Made by a program: the position numbers and the translations under genes. A DNA stretch of 14,218 nt from an uncultured Prevotella sp. Lineage in GTDB: Bacteria > Bacteroidota > Bacteroidia > Bacteroidales > Bacteroidaceae. The notes below the pieces were generated by a model. That model did not search any database, had not been told where the DNA came from, and saw nothing but the letters and a program-made list of their open reading frames with translations. Where the stretch lies: positions 1-14,218 of the forward strand of contig CAAGGA010000095.1 in assembly GCA_900769275.1 (NCBI GenBank), written 5' to 3'. Position 1 is the stretch's first letter. Every line of letters begins with the position of its first letter. Below, one piece after another: positions 8,081 through 14,218 of this stretch.

Positions 8081-9931
8081 ATGGAACCACTGAAACATGA
8101 ATGTGGCGTGGCAATGATACGCCTGCTCAAGCCACTGGAATACTATAAGGAAAAGTACGGCACCCTGCAATATGCCCTGAACAAACTGTATCTCCTCATG
8201 GAGAAACAGCATAACCGGGGACAGGAGGGAGCCGGACTTGCCTGCGTACGGCTCAGTGCCAACCCCGGAGATGAATATATGTTCCGTGAACGTGCCGCAG
8301 GAACTACTGCCATCACGGAAATATTCAACGCTGTCTATCGCCGACAGAAGGAGGACGAGATTGCAGAAGGACAACTGCCTCCATTCATCGGAGAACTGTA
8401 TATGGGACACCTCAGATATTCCACGACGGGAAAGAGCGGACTGGACTACATACATCCTTTCCTGAGACGGAACAACTGGAGAGCGAAGAACCTCGCTCTG
8501 TGCGGCAACTTCAATCTGACAAACGTCGATGAGGTGTTCAAACGCATCGTTGCCAACGGGCAGCATCCCCGCAAGTATGCCGACACGCATATTCTTCTCG
8601 AACAGGTGGGACACCGACTCGACCGTGAGGTAGAGCGGGTGTATAACATCTGCAGTGCAGAGGGCATGACAGGACTCGACCTCACCCATGCCATAGAGAA
8701 ACGCATCGACATGGCTAACGTGCTGAGGACGAGCAGCTGCCACTGGGATGGCGGCTACGTGATGTGCGGCGTGACAGGTAGCGGAGAGTCATTTGCCCTG
8801 CGTGACCCATGGGGCATCCGCACCGCTTTCTGGTACAAGGATGACGAAATCCTCGTTCTTACCTCCGAGCGACCCGTCATCCAGACCGTGATGAACGTTG
8901 CAATGGAAGATATTCACGAGCTGCAGCCCGGCGAAGCATTGATGACAAGTCAGGACGGCACGGTAAGAACCATACACATCAATGCTCCAAAGGAGAAGAA
9001 AGCGTGCTCGTTTGAGAGAATATATTTCAGTCGTGGCAGTGACCATGACATCTATCACGAACGAAAGGAGTTAGGCAGGAGACTGGTCAGCCAGATACTT
9101 CCTGCCATTGATTATGATATAGAGCACACCGTCTTCTCCTATATTCCCAACACGGCAGAGGTGGCTTTCTTCGGACTTGTCGAGGGTATGGACAAATACC
9201 TCAACCAGCTGAAGGAAACAAAACTGAAAGAACTGGTCAAAGACCCCAACCGAATATCCGAGATTGACCGCATCCTCTCCATGAGAATACGCAGCGAGAA
9301 GGTGGCTATCAAGGACATAAAGCTACGCACCTTCATCGCTGAAGGCAACAGCAGGAACGACCTTGCCGCTCACGTCTATGACATCACTTACGGCAGTCTC
9401 GTACCTTACGAAGACAACCTCGTGATAATAGACGACAGCATAGTCCGCGGAACGACACTGCGCCAGAGCATCATCCGCATCCTTGACCGCCTGCATCCCA
9501 AAAAGACCATCATCGTGTCATCGTCACCGCAGATACGTTACCCGGACTACTATGGCATCGACATGTCAAGCATGGAGCAATTCATAGCTTTCAAGGCTGC
9601 CGTGGCACTGCTGGAAGAACGTGGCATGAGCGACATCCTCAAGCAAGTGTATGACAAAATCATCGCCGGCGACACCTCTGAGAACCATGTGAAGGAAATC
9701 TATGCGCCATTCTCCGACGAGGAAATCAGTGCGAAGATAGCAGAGCTGCTGACTCCCTCCGACATCGGTACGGAGGTGCAACTGATATTCCAGACGATAG
9801 ACGAACTGCACAAATCCTGTCCCGACCATCTCGGCGACTGGTATTTCACTGGTGACTACCCCACTCCCGGCGGACTGCGTATGCTCAACCGCGCTTATGT
9901 GGATTATTATAATAAGGTGATACGGTTTTAA
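8081..9931 (+). CDS. Long, divergent PurF-type amidophosphoribosyltransferase
   Basis: The predicted 616-residue protein has both halves of glutamine-PRPP amidotransferase, which makes phosphoribosylamine at the first step of purine synthesis. The N-terminal glutaminase has nucleophile Cys8 (KHECGVAM) and NRGQEGAG at 45-52. The C-terminal phosphoribosyltransferase half has the PRPP loop IIDDSIVRGTT (449-459) and SSPQIRYPDYYGIDM. It is about 110 residues longer than E. coli PurF (505). There are about 13 extra residues between Cys and NRGQ, and about 30 between IPNTAEV (355-361, replacing a PxPxS/T-type motif) and the PRPP loop, with only RTFI kept from the usual NRYVGRTFI loop. Three in-frame starts exist: TTG 8024, ATG 8039 (20-base overlap with asnB) and ATG 8081. 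I prefer 8081 because of its A-rich leader GATAAAAGAA and its short propeptide. The stop lies inside a repeat array. It may be the housekeeping PurF or a paralogue, so I give no symbol. Confidence 0.88.
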   Translation: MEPLKHECGVAMIRLLKPLEYYKEKYGTLQYALNKLYLLMEKQHNRGQEGAGLACVRLSANPGDEYMFRERAAGTTAITEIFNAVYRRQKEDEIAEGQLPPFIGELYMGHLRYSTTGKSGLDYIHPFLRRNNWRAKNLALCGNFNLTNVDEVFKRIVANGQHPRKYADTHILLEQVGHRLDREVERVYNICSAEGMTGLDLTHAIEKRIDMANVLRTSSCHWDGGYVMCGVTGSGESFALRDPWGIRTAFWYKDDEILVLTSERPVIQTVMNVAMEDIHELQPGEALMTSQDGTVRTIHINAPKEKKACSFERIYFSRGSDHDIYHERKELGRRLVSQILPAIDYDIEHTVFSYIPNTAEVAFFGLVEGMDKYLNQLKETKLKELVKDPNRISEIDRILSMRIRSEKVAIKDIKLRTFIAEGNSRNDLAAHVYDITYGSLVPYEDNLVIIDDSIVRGTTLRQSIIRILDRLHPKKTIIVSSSPQIRYPDYYGIDMSSMEQFIAFKAAVALLEERGMSDILKQVYDKIIAGDTSENHVKEIYAPFSDEEISAKIAELLTPSDIGTEVQLIFQTIDELHKSCPDHLGDWYFTGDYPTPGGLRMLNRAYVDYYNKVIRF

Positions 9932-10050
9932 GGTTTTACGGTTATTAGGTTATACGGTTATTAGGTTATACGGTTATTAGGTTATACGGAAGATAGAGTA
10001 ACCTCCGTAAAAGCAGAGCGACCGTAAAACCGTAAAACCATAAAACCGTT
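9910..10050. repeat. Type A inverted octanucleotide array, copy 1 (purF-like to pyrG)
   Basis: The left side is a tandem 16-bp repeat (two 8-bp half units): TTATTAGGTTATACGG at 9942-9957, 9958-9973 and 9974-9989 (three exact copies). A variant lies at 9926-9941 and a fifth, 13/16 matching, copy at 9910-9925 inside the upstream gene. The right side has an 8-bp period of AAAACCGT/AAAACCAT units at 10026-10049. The arms 9922-9943 and 10028-10049 are inverted repeats matching at 21 of 22 positions. The core carries ACGGAAG (9986-9992) and CCTCCGT (10002-10008), which pair at 6 of 7. It shares GTAACYTCCGTAAAA with copy 2 at 14 of 15 positions. It fills most of the 144-base gap and has no T-run after the stem. 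Confidence 0.85.
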
Positions 10051-10075
10051 TGATTAACAACATAAAAAAAACATA

Positions 10076-11665
10076 ATGGCAAAATATATATTCGTTACAG
10101 GAGGTGTGGTTTCCTCTCTGGGCAAAGGTATAATATCTGCTTCTATAGGCAAGTTGCTTCAGGCAAGGGGGTATAAGATAACCATACAGAAGTTTGACCC
10201 ATACATCAACATTGACCCCGGCACACTCAACCCCTACGAACACGGAGAATGCTACGTCACTGTAGATGGCATGGAGACCGACCTCGACCTCGGACACTAC
10301 GAGCGTTTCACGGGAATACAGACCACACGTGCCAACAGCATGACGACAGGACGCATCTATAAGGCTGTCATCGACAAGGAACGTCATGGAGATTACCTCG
10401 GAAAGACGATACAGGTAGTGCCGCATATCACAAATGAGATAAAGGAAAACATCAAGGACCTGGGCGAGACCGGCAAATACGACTTCGTGATTACGGAGAT
10501 AGGCGGCACGATAGGCGACATAGAGAGCGCGCCATTCCTCGAAGCAATACGACAGTTGAAATGGGAACTGGGCAGAGATGCCATCAGCGTACACCTGACC
10601 TACGTCCCCTATCTCAAGGCGGCTGAAGAACTGAAGACCAAGCCTACGCAGCACTCCGTAAAGGAAATGCTCAGTTATGGCATACAGCCCGACATTCTCA
10701 TCCTACGCACCGAGAAGCATCTGGATGACAACATGCGCATGAAAGTGGCCGGTTTCTGCAACGTGGACCTCGAATGCGTCATACAGAGCGAAGACCTTCC
10801 AAGCATATACGAGGTGCCGGTCAATATGCAACGGCAGGGACTGGACAGTGCCATCCTGCGAAAGATGGGAATACCAGTCGGCGAGACTCCACAACTCGGT
10901 CCTTGGCTTCACTTCCTTGAACTACGCAAGACGGCTACCGAAAAAGTGCGTATCGGACTCGTAGGGAAATACGACCTGCAGGATGCCTACAAATCCATCA
11001 GCGAAAGTCTCTCCCACGCTGCCACCTATCATCATAGAAAGATAGAGATAACATTCATCAATTCAGAATTCCTTACCAAGGAGAACATCAAGGCTGAGCT
11101 TAGCAGTCAAGACGGACTCGTCATCTGCCCGGGCTTCGGACAGCGCGGCACAGAGGGGAAGATACTCGCCGTAGAGTATGCCCGCACGAATAACGTACCC
11201 TGCTTCGGCATCTGCCTCGGTATGCAGATGATGGTAATAGAGTTTGCCCGCGACGTACTGGGTTACAGCGATGCCAACAGCAGCGAGATGGTTCCTGACA
11301 CGCCCCACAACGTAATTGACATGATGGAGAACCAGAAAAGCATTTCCAACATGGGTGGTACGATGCGTCTCGGTGCTTACGCCTGCAAACTGGAGGAGGG
11401 TTCACGCGTGGCTTCCATCTACGACTCCCCTACTATCAGCGAACGCCACCGTCATCGCTATGAGTTCAACAGCAAATACCTCAGTGAATACGAGGCAAAG
11501 GGCATGAAATGTACGGGACGCAACCCGGAGTCCGACCTAGTAGAGATAGTAGAGATACCGGAACTGAAATGGTTTATCGGCACACAGTTCCACCCAGAAT
11601 ATCAAAGTACAGTGCTACACCCCCACCCCCTGTTCCTCTCATTCATCGAGGCAGCGATAGGGTAA
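10076..11665 (+). CDS. pyrG: CTP synthase
   Basis: This 529-residue enzyme converts UTP to CTP using ATP and glutamine. The N-terminal amidoligase domain (about 1-270) has TGGVVSSLGKG at 8-18 with the P-loop Lys17, then KFDPYINIDPGTLNPYEHGE and DLDLGHYERF. The class I glutaminase domain (about 290-529) has the oxyanion region CPGFGQRG and the nucleophile Cys380 in FGICLGMQ. His506 and Glu508 lie in QFHPEY. The length is slightly below E. coli PyrG (545), mainly at the C-terminal end. The ATG at 10076 follows a strongly A-rich leader and matches the family start MAKYIFVTGG. The gene sits between a type A array upstream and a type B array downstream. Confidence 0.98.
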   Translation: MAKYIFVTGGVVSSLGKGIISASIGKLLQARGYKITIQKFDPYINIDPGTLNPYEHGECYVTVDGMETDLDLGHYERFTGIQTTRANSMTTGRIYKAVIDKERHGDYLGKTIQVVPHITNEIKENIKDLGETGKYDFVITEIGGTIGDIESAPFLEAIRQLKWELGRDAISVHLTYVPYLKAAEELKTKPTQHSVKEMLSYGIQPDILILRTEKHLDDNMRMKVAGFCNVDLECVIQSEDLPSIYEVPVNMQRQGLDSAILRKMGIPVGETPQLGPWLHFLELRKTATEKVRIGLVGKYDLQDAYKSISESLSHAATYHHRKIEITFINSEFLTKENIKAELSSQDGLVICPGFGQRGTEGKILAVEYARTNNVPCFGICLGMQMMVIEFARDVLGYSDANSSEMVPDTPHNVIDMMENQKSISNMGGTMRLGAYACKLEEGSRVASIYDSPTISERHRHRYEFNSKYLSEYEAKGMKCTGRNPESDLVEIVEIPELKWFIGTQFHPEYQSTVLHPHPLFLSFIEAAIG

Positions 11666-11671
11666 GGGAGA

Positions 11672-11758
11672 GTGGTTTGGTGGTTTGGTTGGCTGTGCCG
11701 CAAATGAATCGAATACAACCAAACAACTAAACAACAAAACAACAAAACAACCAAAACA
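11672..11758. repeat. Type B inverted octanucleotide array, copy 1 (pyrG to carA)
   Basis: The left arm has an 8-bp period: GTGGTTTG at 11672-11679 and 11680-11687, then GTTGG. The right arm repeats AAACAAC(T/A/A/C) at 11721-11728, 11729-11736, 11737-11744 and 11745-11752, and runs to 6 bases before the carA ATG. Between them is a 26-base core (11691-11716) containing CGCAAATGA and CGAATAC, identical to copy 2 at 22 of 26 positions. The array takes up nearly all of the 93-base gap, so it also forms the translation leader of carA. Confidence 0.85.
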
Positions 11759-12844
11759 ATGAATAAAAGAAAAGTAATACTGAAACTCAAAGGCGGATAT
11801 GAGTTCCAAGGCACCAGCTTCGGCTACGAAAAGCCCGTCAATGGAGAAGTAGTCTTCAACACCGCCATGATGGGTTATCCCGAAAGCCTTACCGACCCCT
11901 CATACAGCGGTCAGATACTTGTGATGACATTTCCCCTCGTAGGTAATTATGGAGTTCCATCAGCATCGGAAGAAGCTAATGGACTCTCGTCGTATTATGA
12001 GAGTGACCATATTCATGTGCGTGCCCTTGTCGTCAGCGACTATTCTGAAGAATACAGTCACTGGAACGCCAACCGCTCCCTGGCGCAATGGCTGAAAGAA
12101 GAGAAGATAGTAGGCATTGAGGGAATAGACACTCGAGAACTTACCAAGATACTGCGTGAATATGGTTCCATGCCTGGCAAGATTGTCTTTGAAGACGGAG
12201 AGGACATTGAGTTTGAAGACCCTAATCTCGTCAACCAGGTGGATATAGTAAGCACAAAGCAGGTAGAGCACTACGGTGACGGAAAGAAGAAAGTGTGCCT
12301 GATAGACATGGGCGTGAAGCAGAATATCATCCGTGAACTGCTGAAATACGACGTGAATATCACCGTAGTGCCATGGGATTACGATTTCAACGCCCTTGAT
12401 GAGTTTGACGGACTCTTCATCTCCAATGGTCCGGGCGACCCCAACCTCTGCGGAAAGACCGTGGAACACGTAAGGAAATTCATGGAACACGACAAACCTA
12501 TCTACGGAATCTGCATGGGAAACCAGATTCTTTCCCTCGCTGCCGGTGCCAAGGTAGAGAAACTGAAATACGGACATCGTGGGCATAACCAGCCTGTACG
12601 GCTTATTGAGAACGGCAAGCCAACGGAGCATTGTTATATCACTTCGCAGAATCATGGCTATGCTGTCAACAATGAGACTATTCCCTCTGATTGGGAGCCT
12701 CTGTTCATCAACATGAACGACGGCTCGAATGAAGGCATCCGCCACAAGACGAAGCCATGGTTCTCAGCACAGTTCCACCCCGAAGCATGCTCCGGACCTA
12801 CTGACACGGAGTTTATCTTCGGACAATTTTTCTCATTGTTATAA
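11759..12844 (+). CDS. carA: Carbamoyl-phosphate synthase small subunit (glutaminase)
   Basis: This 361-residue subunit hydrolyses glutamine and channels ammonia to CarB for carbamoyl phosphate, the precursor of pyrimidines and arginine. The N-terminal CPSase small domain (about 1-150) shows GEVVFNTAMMGYPESLTDPSY, PLVGNYG and DTRELTK. The class I glutaminase domain has SNGPGDP, the nucleophile Cys252 in GICMGNQ, GHRGHNQPV, TSQNHGYAV, and His340/Glu342 in QFHPEA. It is shorter than E. coli CarA (382). Several stretches, including SDHIHVRALVV, SQNHGYAV, PLFINMNDGSNEGI and SHWNANRSL, resemble the glutaminase part of animal CAD as I remember it. The ATG at 11759 follows an A-rich leader made of repeat units. 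carB follows after 203 bases that hold two repeat elements. Confidence 0.97.
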   Translation: MNKRKVILKLKGGYEFQGTSFGYEKPVNGEVVFNTAMMGYPESLTDPSYSGQILVMTFPLVGNYGVPSASEEANGLSSYYESDHIHVRALVVSDYSEEYSHWNANRSLAQWLKEEKIVGIEGIDTRELTKILREYGSMPGKIVFEDGEDIEFEDPNLVNQVDIVSTKQVEHYGDGKKKVCLIDMGVKQNIIRELLKYDVNITVVPWDYDFNALDEFDGLFISNGPGDPNLCGKTVEHVRKFMEHDKPIYGICMGNQILSLAAGAKVEKLKYGHRGHNQPVRLIENGKPTEHCYITSQNHGYAVNNETIPSDWEPLFINMNDGSNEGIRHKTKPWFSAQFHPEACSGPTDTEFIFGQFFSLL

Positions 12845-12851
12845 AAAAAAA

Positions 12852-12946
12852 GTTGTTTAGTTGTTTGGTTGGATGTGTCGCAAATGAGGCGAATACCAAC
12901 AACCAAACATCTAAACAACTAAACAACTAAACAACCAAGCAACCAA
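12852..12946. repeat. Type B inverted octanucleotide array, copy 2 (after carA)
   Basis: The left arm is GTTGTTTA (12852-12859), GTTGTTTG (12860-12867), GTTGG (12868-12872). The right arm is an 8-bp series from 12897 to 12944: CAACAACC, AAACATCT, AAACAACT twice, AAACAACC, AAGCAACC. The left arm 12852-12872 is complementary to 12899-12919 at 19 of 21 positions. The 26-base core (12871-12896) matches copy 1 at 22 of 26. It also holds a small stem, TCGC (12878-12881) with GCGA (12889-12892). A run of A precedes the left arm (12843-12851), so a hairpin plus U-run would form only in a minus-strand transcript. Confidence 0.85.
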
Positions 12947-12947
12947 T

Positions 12948-13039
12948 ATACGGTTATGCGGTTATACGGTTATACGGAGGTTTGTCAAAGCAGATTGTAA
13001 CTTCCGTAAAACCTTAAAACCTTAAAACCTTATAAACCG
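12948..13039. repeat. Type A inverted octanucleotide array, copy 2 (before carB)
   Basis: The left arm is ATACGGTT (12948-12955), ATGCGGTT (12956-12963), ATACGGTT (12964-12971), then ATACGG. The right arm is AAAACCTT three times (13008-13031), then ATAAACCG (13032-13039), ending 8 bases before the carB ATG. Arms pair only in the GGTT/AACC part of each octamer. An inner stem is better: ACGGAGG (12974-12980) with CTTCCGT (13001-13007), fully paired in RNA if one G-U is allowed, with a 20-base loop. AAAGCAGA (12987-12994) and GTAACTTCCGTAAAA (12997-13011) are shared with copy 1. Confidence 0.8.
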
Positions 13040-13047
13040 AACAACCC

Positions 13048-14218
13048 ATGATACAAGAAATGAAAAAAGTCCTGCTCCTCGGTTCCGGAGCATTGAAGAT
13101 AGGCGAAGCCGGAGAATTTGACTACTCAGGCAGCCAGGCACTGAAAGCATTAAAGGAAGAAGGCATTCAGTCCATTCTCATCAATCCGAACATTGCCACG
13201 GTACAGACATCGGAAGGCGTGGCAGACAGAGTGTATTTCCTTCCCGTCACTCCGTATTTCGTAGAGAGAGTTATCGAGAAAGAGCGACCTGACGGCATAT
13301 TGCTCAGCTTCGGAGGACAGACGGCTCTCAACTGCGGAGTGGAGCTGTACCATAGCGGAGTACTCGAAAAGTATAACGTAAAGGTACTCGGTACACCCGT
13401 TCAGGCAATCATAGACACTGAAGACCGCGAACTCTTCGTAGAGAAACTCGACGAGATAGGCGTCAGCACGATAAAGAGTCATGCCTGCAACACCCTTGAA
13501 GAAGCCAAGGCGGCAGCAGCAGAACTCGGCTACCCCGTCATCATCCGTGCGGCATACGCCTTGGGAGGACTTGGCTCCGGCTTCTGCGACAACGAGGAAG
13601 AACTTACCGTAACAGGCAACAAAGCATTGTCTTTCTCACCACAGATTCTTGTGGAGAAGAGTCTGAAGGGATGGAAAGAGGTGGAATATGAGGTGGTGCG
13701 TGACCGTTATGACAACTGTATCACGGTCTGCAACATGGAGAACTTCGACCCCCTCGGCATACATACGGGAGAGAGTATCGTCGTAGCTCCGTCACAGACG
13801 CTGTCCAATCGTGACTATCATAAACTGCGTGAGCTCTCAATCAAGATAATACGCCACATCGGAATCGTGGGCGAATGCAACGTGCAGTATGCCTATGACC
13901 CATTCTCCGAAGATTATAGGGTCATCGAAGTCAATGCCCGCCTGTCACGTTCCTCCGCTCTCGCATCAAAGGCGACAGGCTATCCCCTCGCCTTTGTTGC
14001 GGCAAAACTCGGTCTCGGCTATGGTCTCTTCGAACTGAAGAACTCCGTCACCAAGACTACCTCAGCATTCTTTGAACCTGCACTCGACTATGTGGTATGC
14101 AAGATACCACGTTGGGACCTCGGAAAATTCCAGGGTGTAGATCGCGAATTAGGCTCAAGCATGAAGTCCGTGGGCGAAGTAATGGCTATCGGACGCACCT
14201 TTGAGGAGGCTATCCAGA
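13048..14218 (+). CDS. carB: Carbamoyl-phosphate synthase large subunit, 5' part (cut by window end)
   Basis: The reading frame is open from the ATG at 13048 to the window end: 390 codons plus one base, about a third of the usual 1070 or so residues. CarB builds carbamoyl phosphate from bicarbonate, two ATP and ammonia delivered by CarA. Visible are the pre-ATP-grasp region (KVLLLGSGALKIGEAGEFD, SFGGQTALNCG) and the first ATP-grasp domain, with the glycine loop LGGLGSG at 172-178, KSLKGWKEVEYEVVRD, GIHTGES, and the metal-binding EVNAR at 294-298 followed by LSRSSALASKATGYP. KSVGEVMAIGR near the end closes the carboxyphosphate half. NPNIATVQTS, ALGGLGSGF and GIVGECNVQYA recall animal CAD/CPS1 rather than E. 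coli CarB. A second ATG at 13060 (MKKVLLLG) is an equally credible start. Truncation is only the window edge. Confidence 0.96.
   Translation, partial: MIQEMKKVLLLGSGALKIGEAGEFDYSGSQALKALKEEGIQSILINPNIATVQTSEGVADRVYFLPVTPYFVERVIEKERPDGILLSFGGQTALNCGVELYHSGVLEKYNVKVLGTPVQAIIDTEDRELFVEKLDEIGVSTIKSHACNTLEEAKAAAAELGYPVIIRAAYALGGLGSGFCDNEEELTVTGNKALSFSPQILVEKSLKGWKEVEYEVVRDRYDNCITVCNMENFDPLGIHTGESIVVAPSQTLSNRDYHKLRELSIKIIRHIGIVGECNVQYAYDPFSEDYRVIEVNARLSRSSALASKATGYPLAFVAAKLGLGYGLFELKNSVTKTTSAFFEPALDYVVCKIPRWDLGKFQGVDRELGSSMKSVGEVMAIGRTFEEAIQ

Noticed and set aside
9910..13039. CRISPR array for the short regular repeats
   Set aside because: Units are 8 or 16 bp with no unique spacers between them, are arranged as inverted pairs, and have no cas genes nearby.
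11672..13039. Simple rho-independent terminators at the array hairpins
   Set aside because: No T-run follows any stem on the plus strand, and the arms are A/C- or A/T-rich with mismatches. The A-run before 12852 would suit only a minus-strand transcript, for which no gene is visible. Some termination or pausing remains possible.
9910..13039. Insertion sequence or MITE
   Set aside because: I found no transposase, no clear terminal inverted repeat beyond the arrays themselves, and no target-site duplication that I could identify.
1..14218. tRNA or other structural RNA genes
   Set aside because: No cloverleaf-like sequence or TTCGA/GGTTC arm pattern is apparent in any intergenic gap, and the gaps are fully accounted for by leaders and repeats.

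Overview
The window looks like the end of a draft-assembly contig from a member of the Bacteroidales, probably Prevotellaceae. This rests on three things: protein sequences that resemble remembered Bacteroides/Prevotella homologues; a good match to the Bacteroidetes -7 promoter element (TAnnTTTG) ahead of the first gene; and A-rich leaders in place of consistent Shine-Dalgarno sites. The genus call is an inference. The first 19 bases are the 3' end of an Illumina TruSeq adapter, so the left edge is a technical artefact.

Layout, all on the plus strand: a 290-base leader with a candidate promoter and dyads (20-309); gltB (310-4809); a 170-base structured gap; gltD (4980-6329); asnB (6388-8058); a long, divergent purF-like amidophosphoribosyltransferase (best start 8081, end 9931); pyrG (10076-11665); carA (11759-12844); and the 5' third of carB, cut by the window end (13048-14218). 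I saw no tRNA, rRNA, CRISPR array, transposase or minus-strand gene.

The genes share one theme. Every protein is a glutamine-dependent amidotransferase or the obligate partner of one. GltB/GltD make glutamate from glutamine and 2-oxoglutarate. AsnB makes asparagine. The PurF-like enzyme probably makes phosphoribosylamine for purines. PyrG makes CTP. CarA/CarB make carbamoyl phosphate for pyrimidines and arginine. The order also follows glutaminase type: the N-terminal-Cys (class II) enzymes come first, then the Cys-His-Glu triad (class I) enzymes. Co-regulation with nitrogen or glutamine supply is a reasonable inference.

The least ordinary part is the intergenic DNA of the second half. Two families of inverted, 8-bp-period tandem arrays occupy the gaps. 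Type A (GGTTATAC-like on the left, AAAACCNT-like on the right) lies between purF-like and pyrG and again before carB. Type B (GTTGTTTR-like on the left, AAACAACY-like on the right) lies between pyrG and carA and again after carA. Each family flanks a conserved core of its own. One type A array runs into the 3' end of the purF-like gene and encodes its last residues and stop codon. The carA and carB products also look unusually close, from memory, to the CPSase part of animal CAD.
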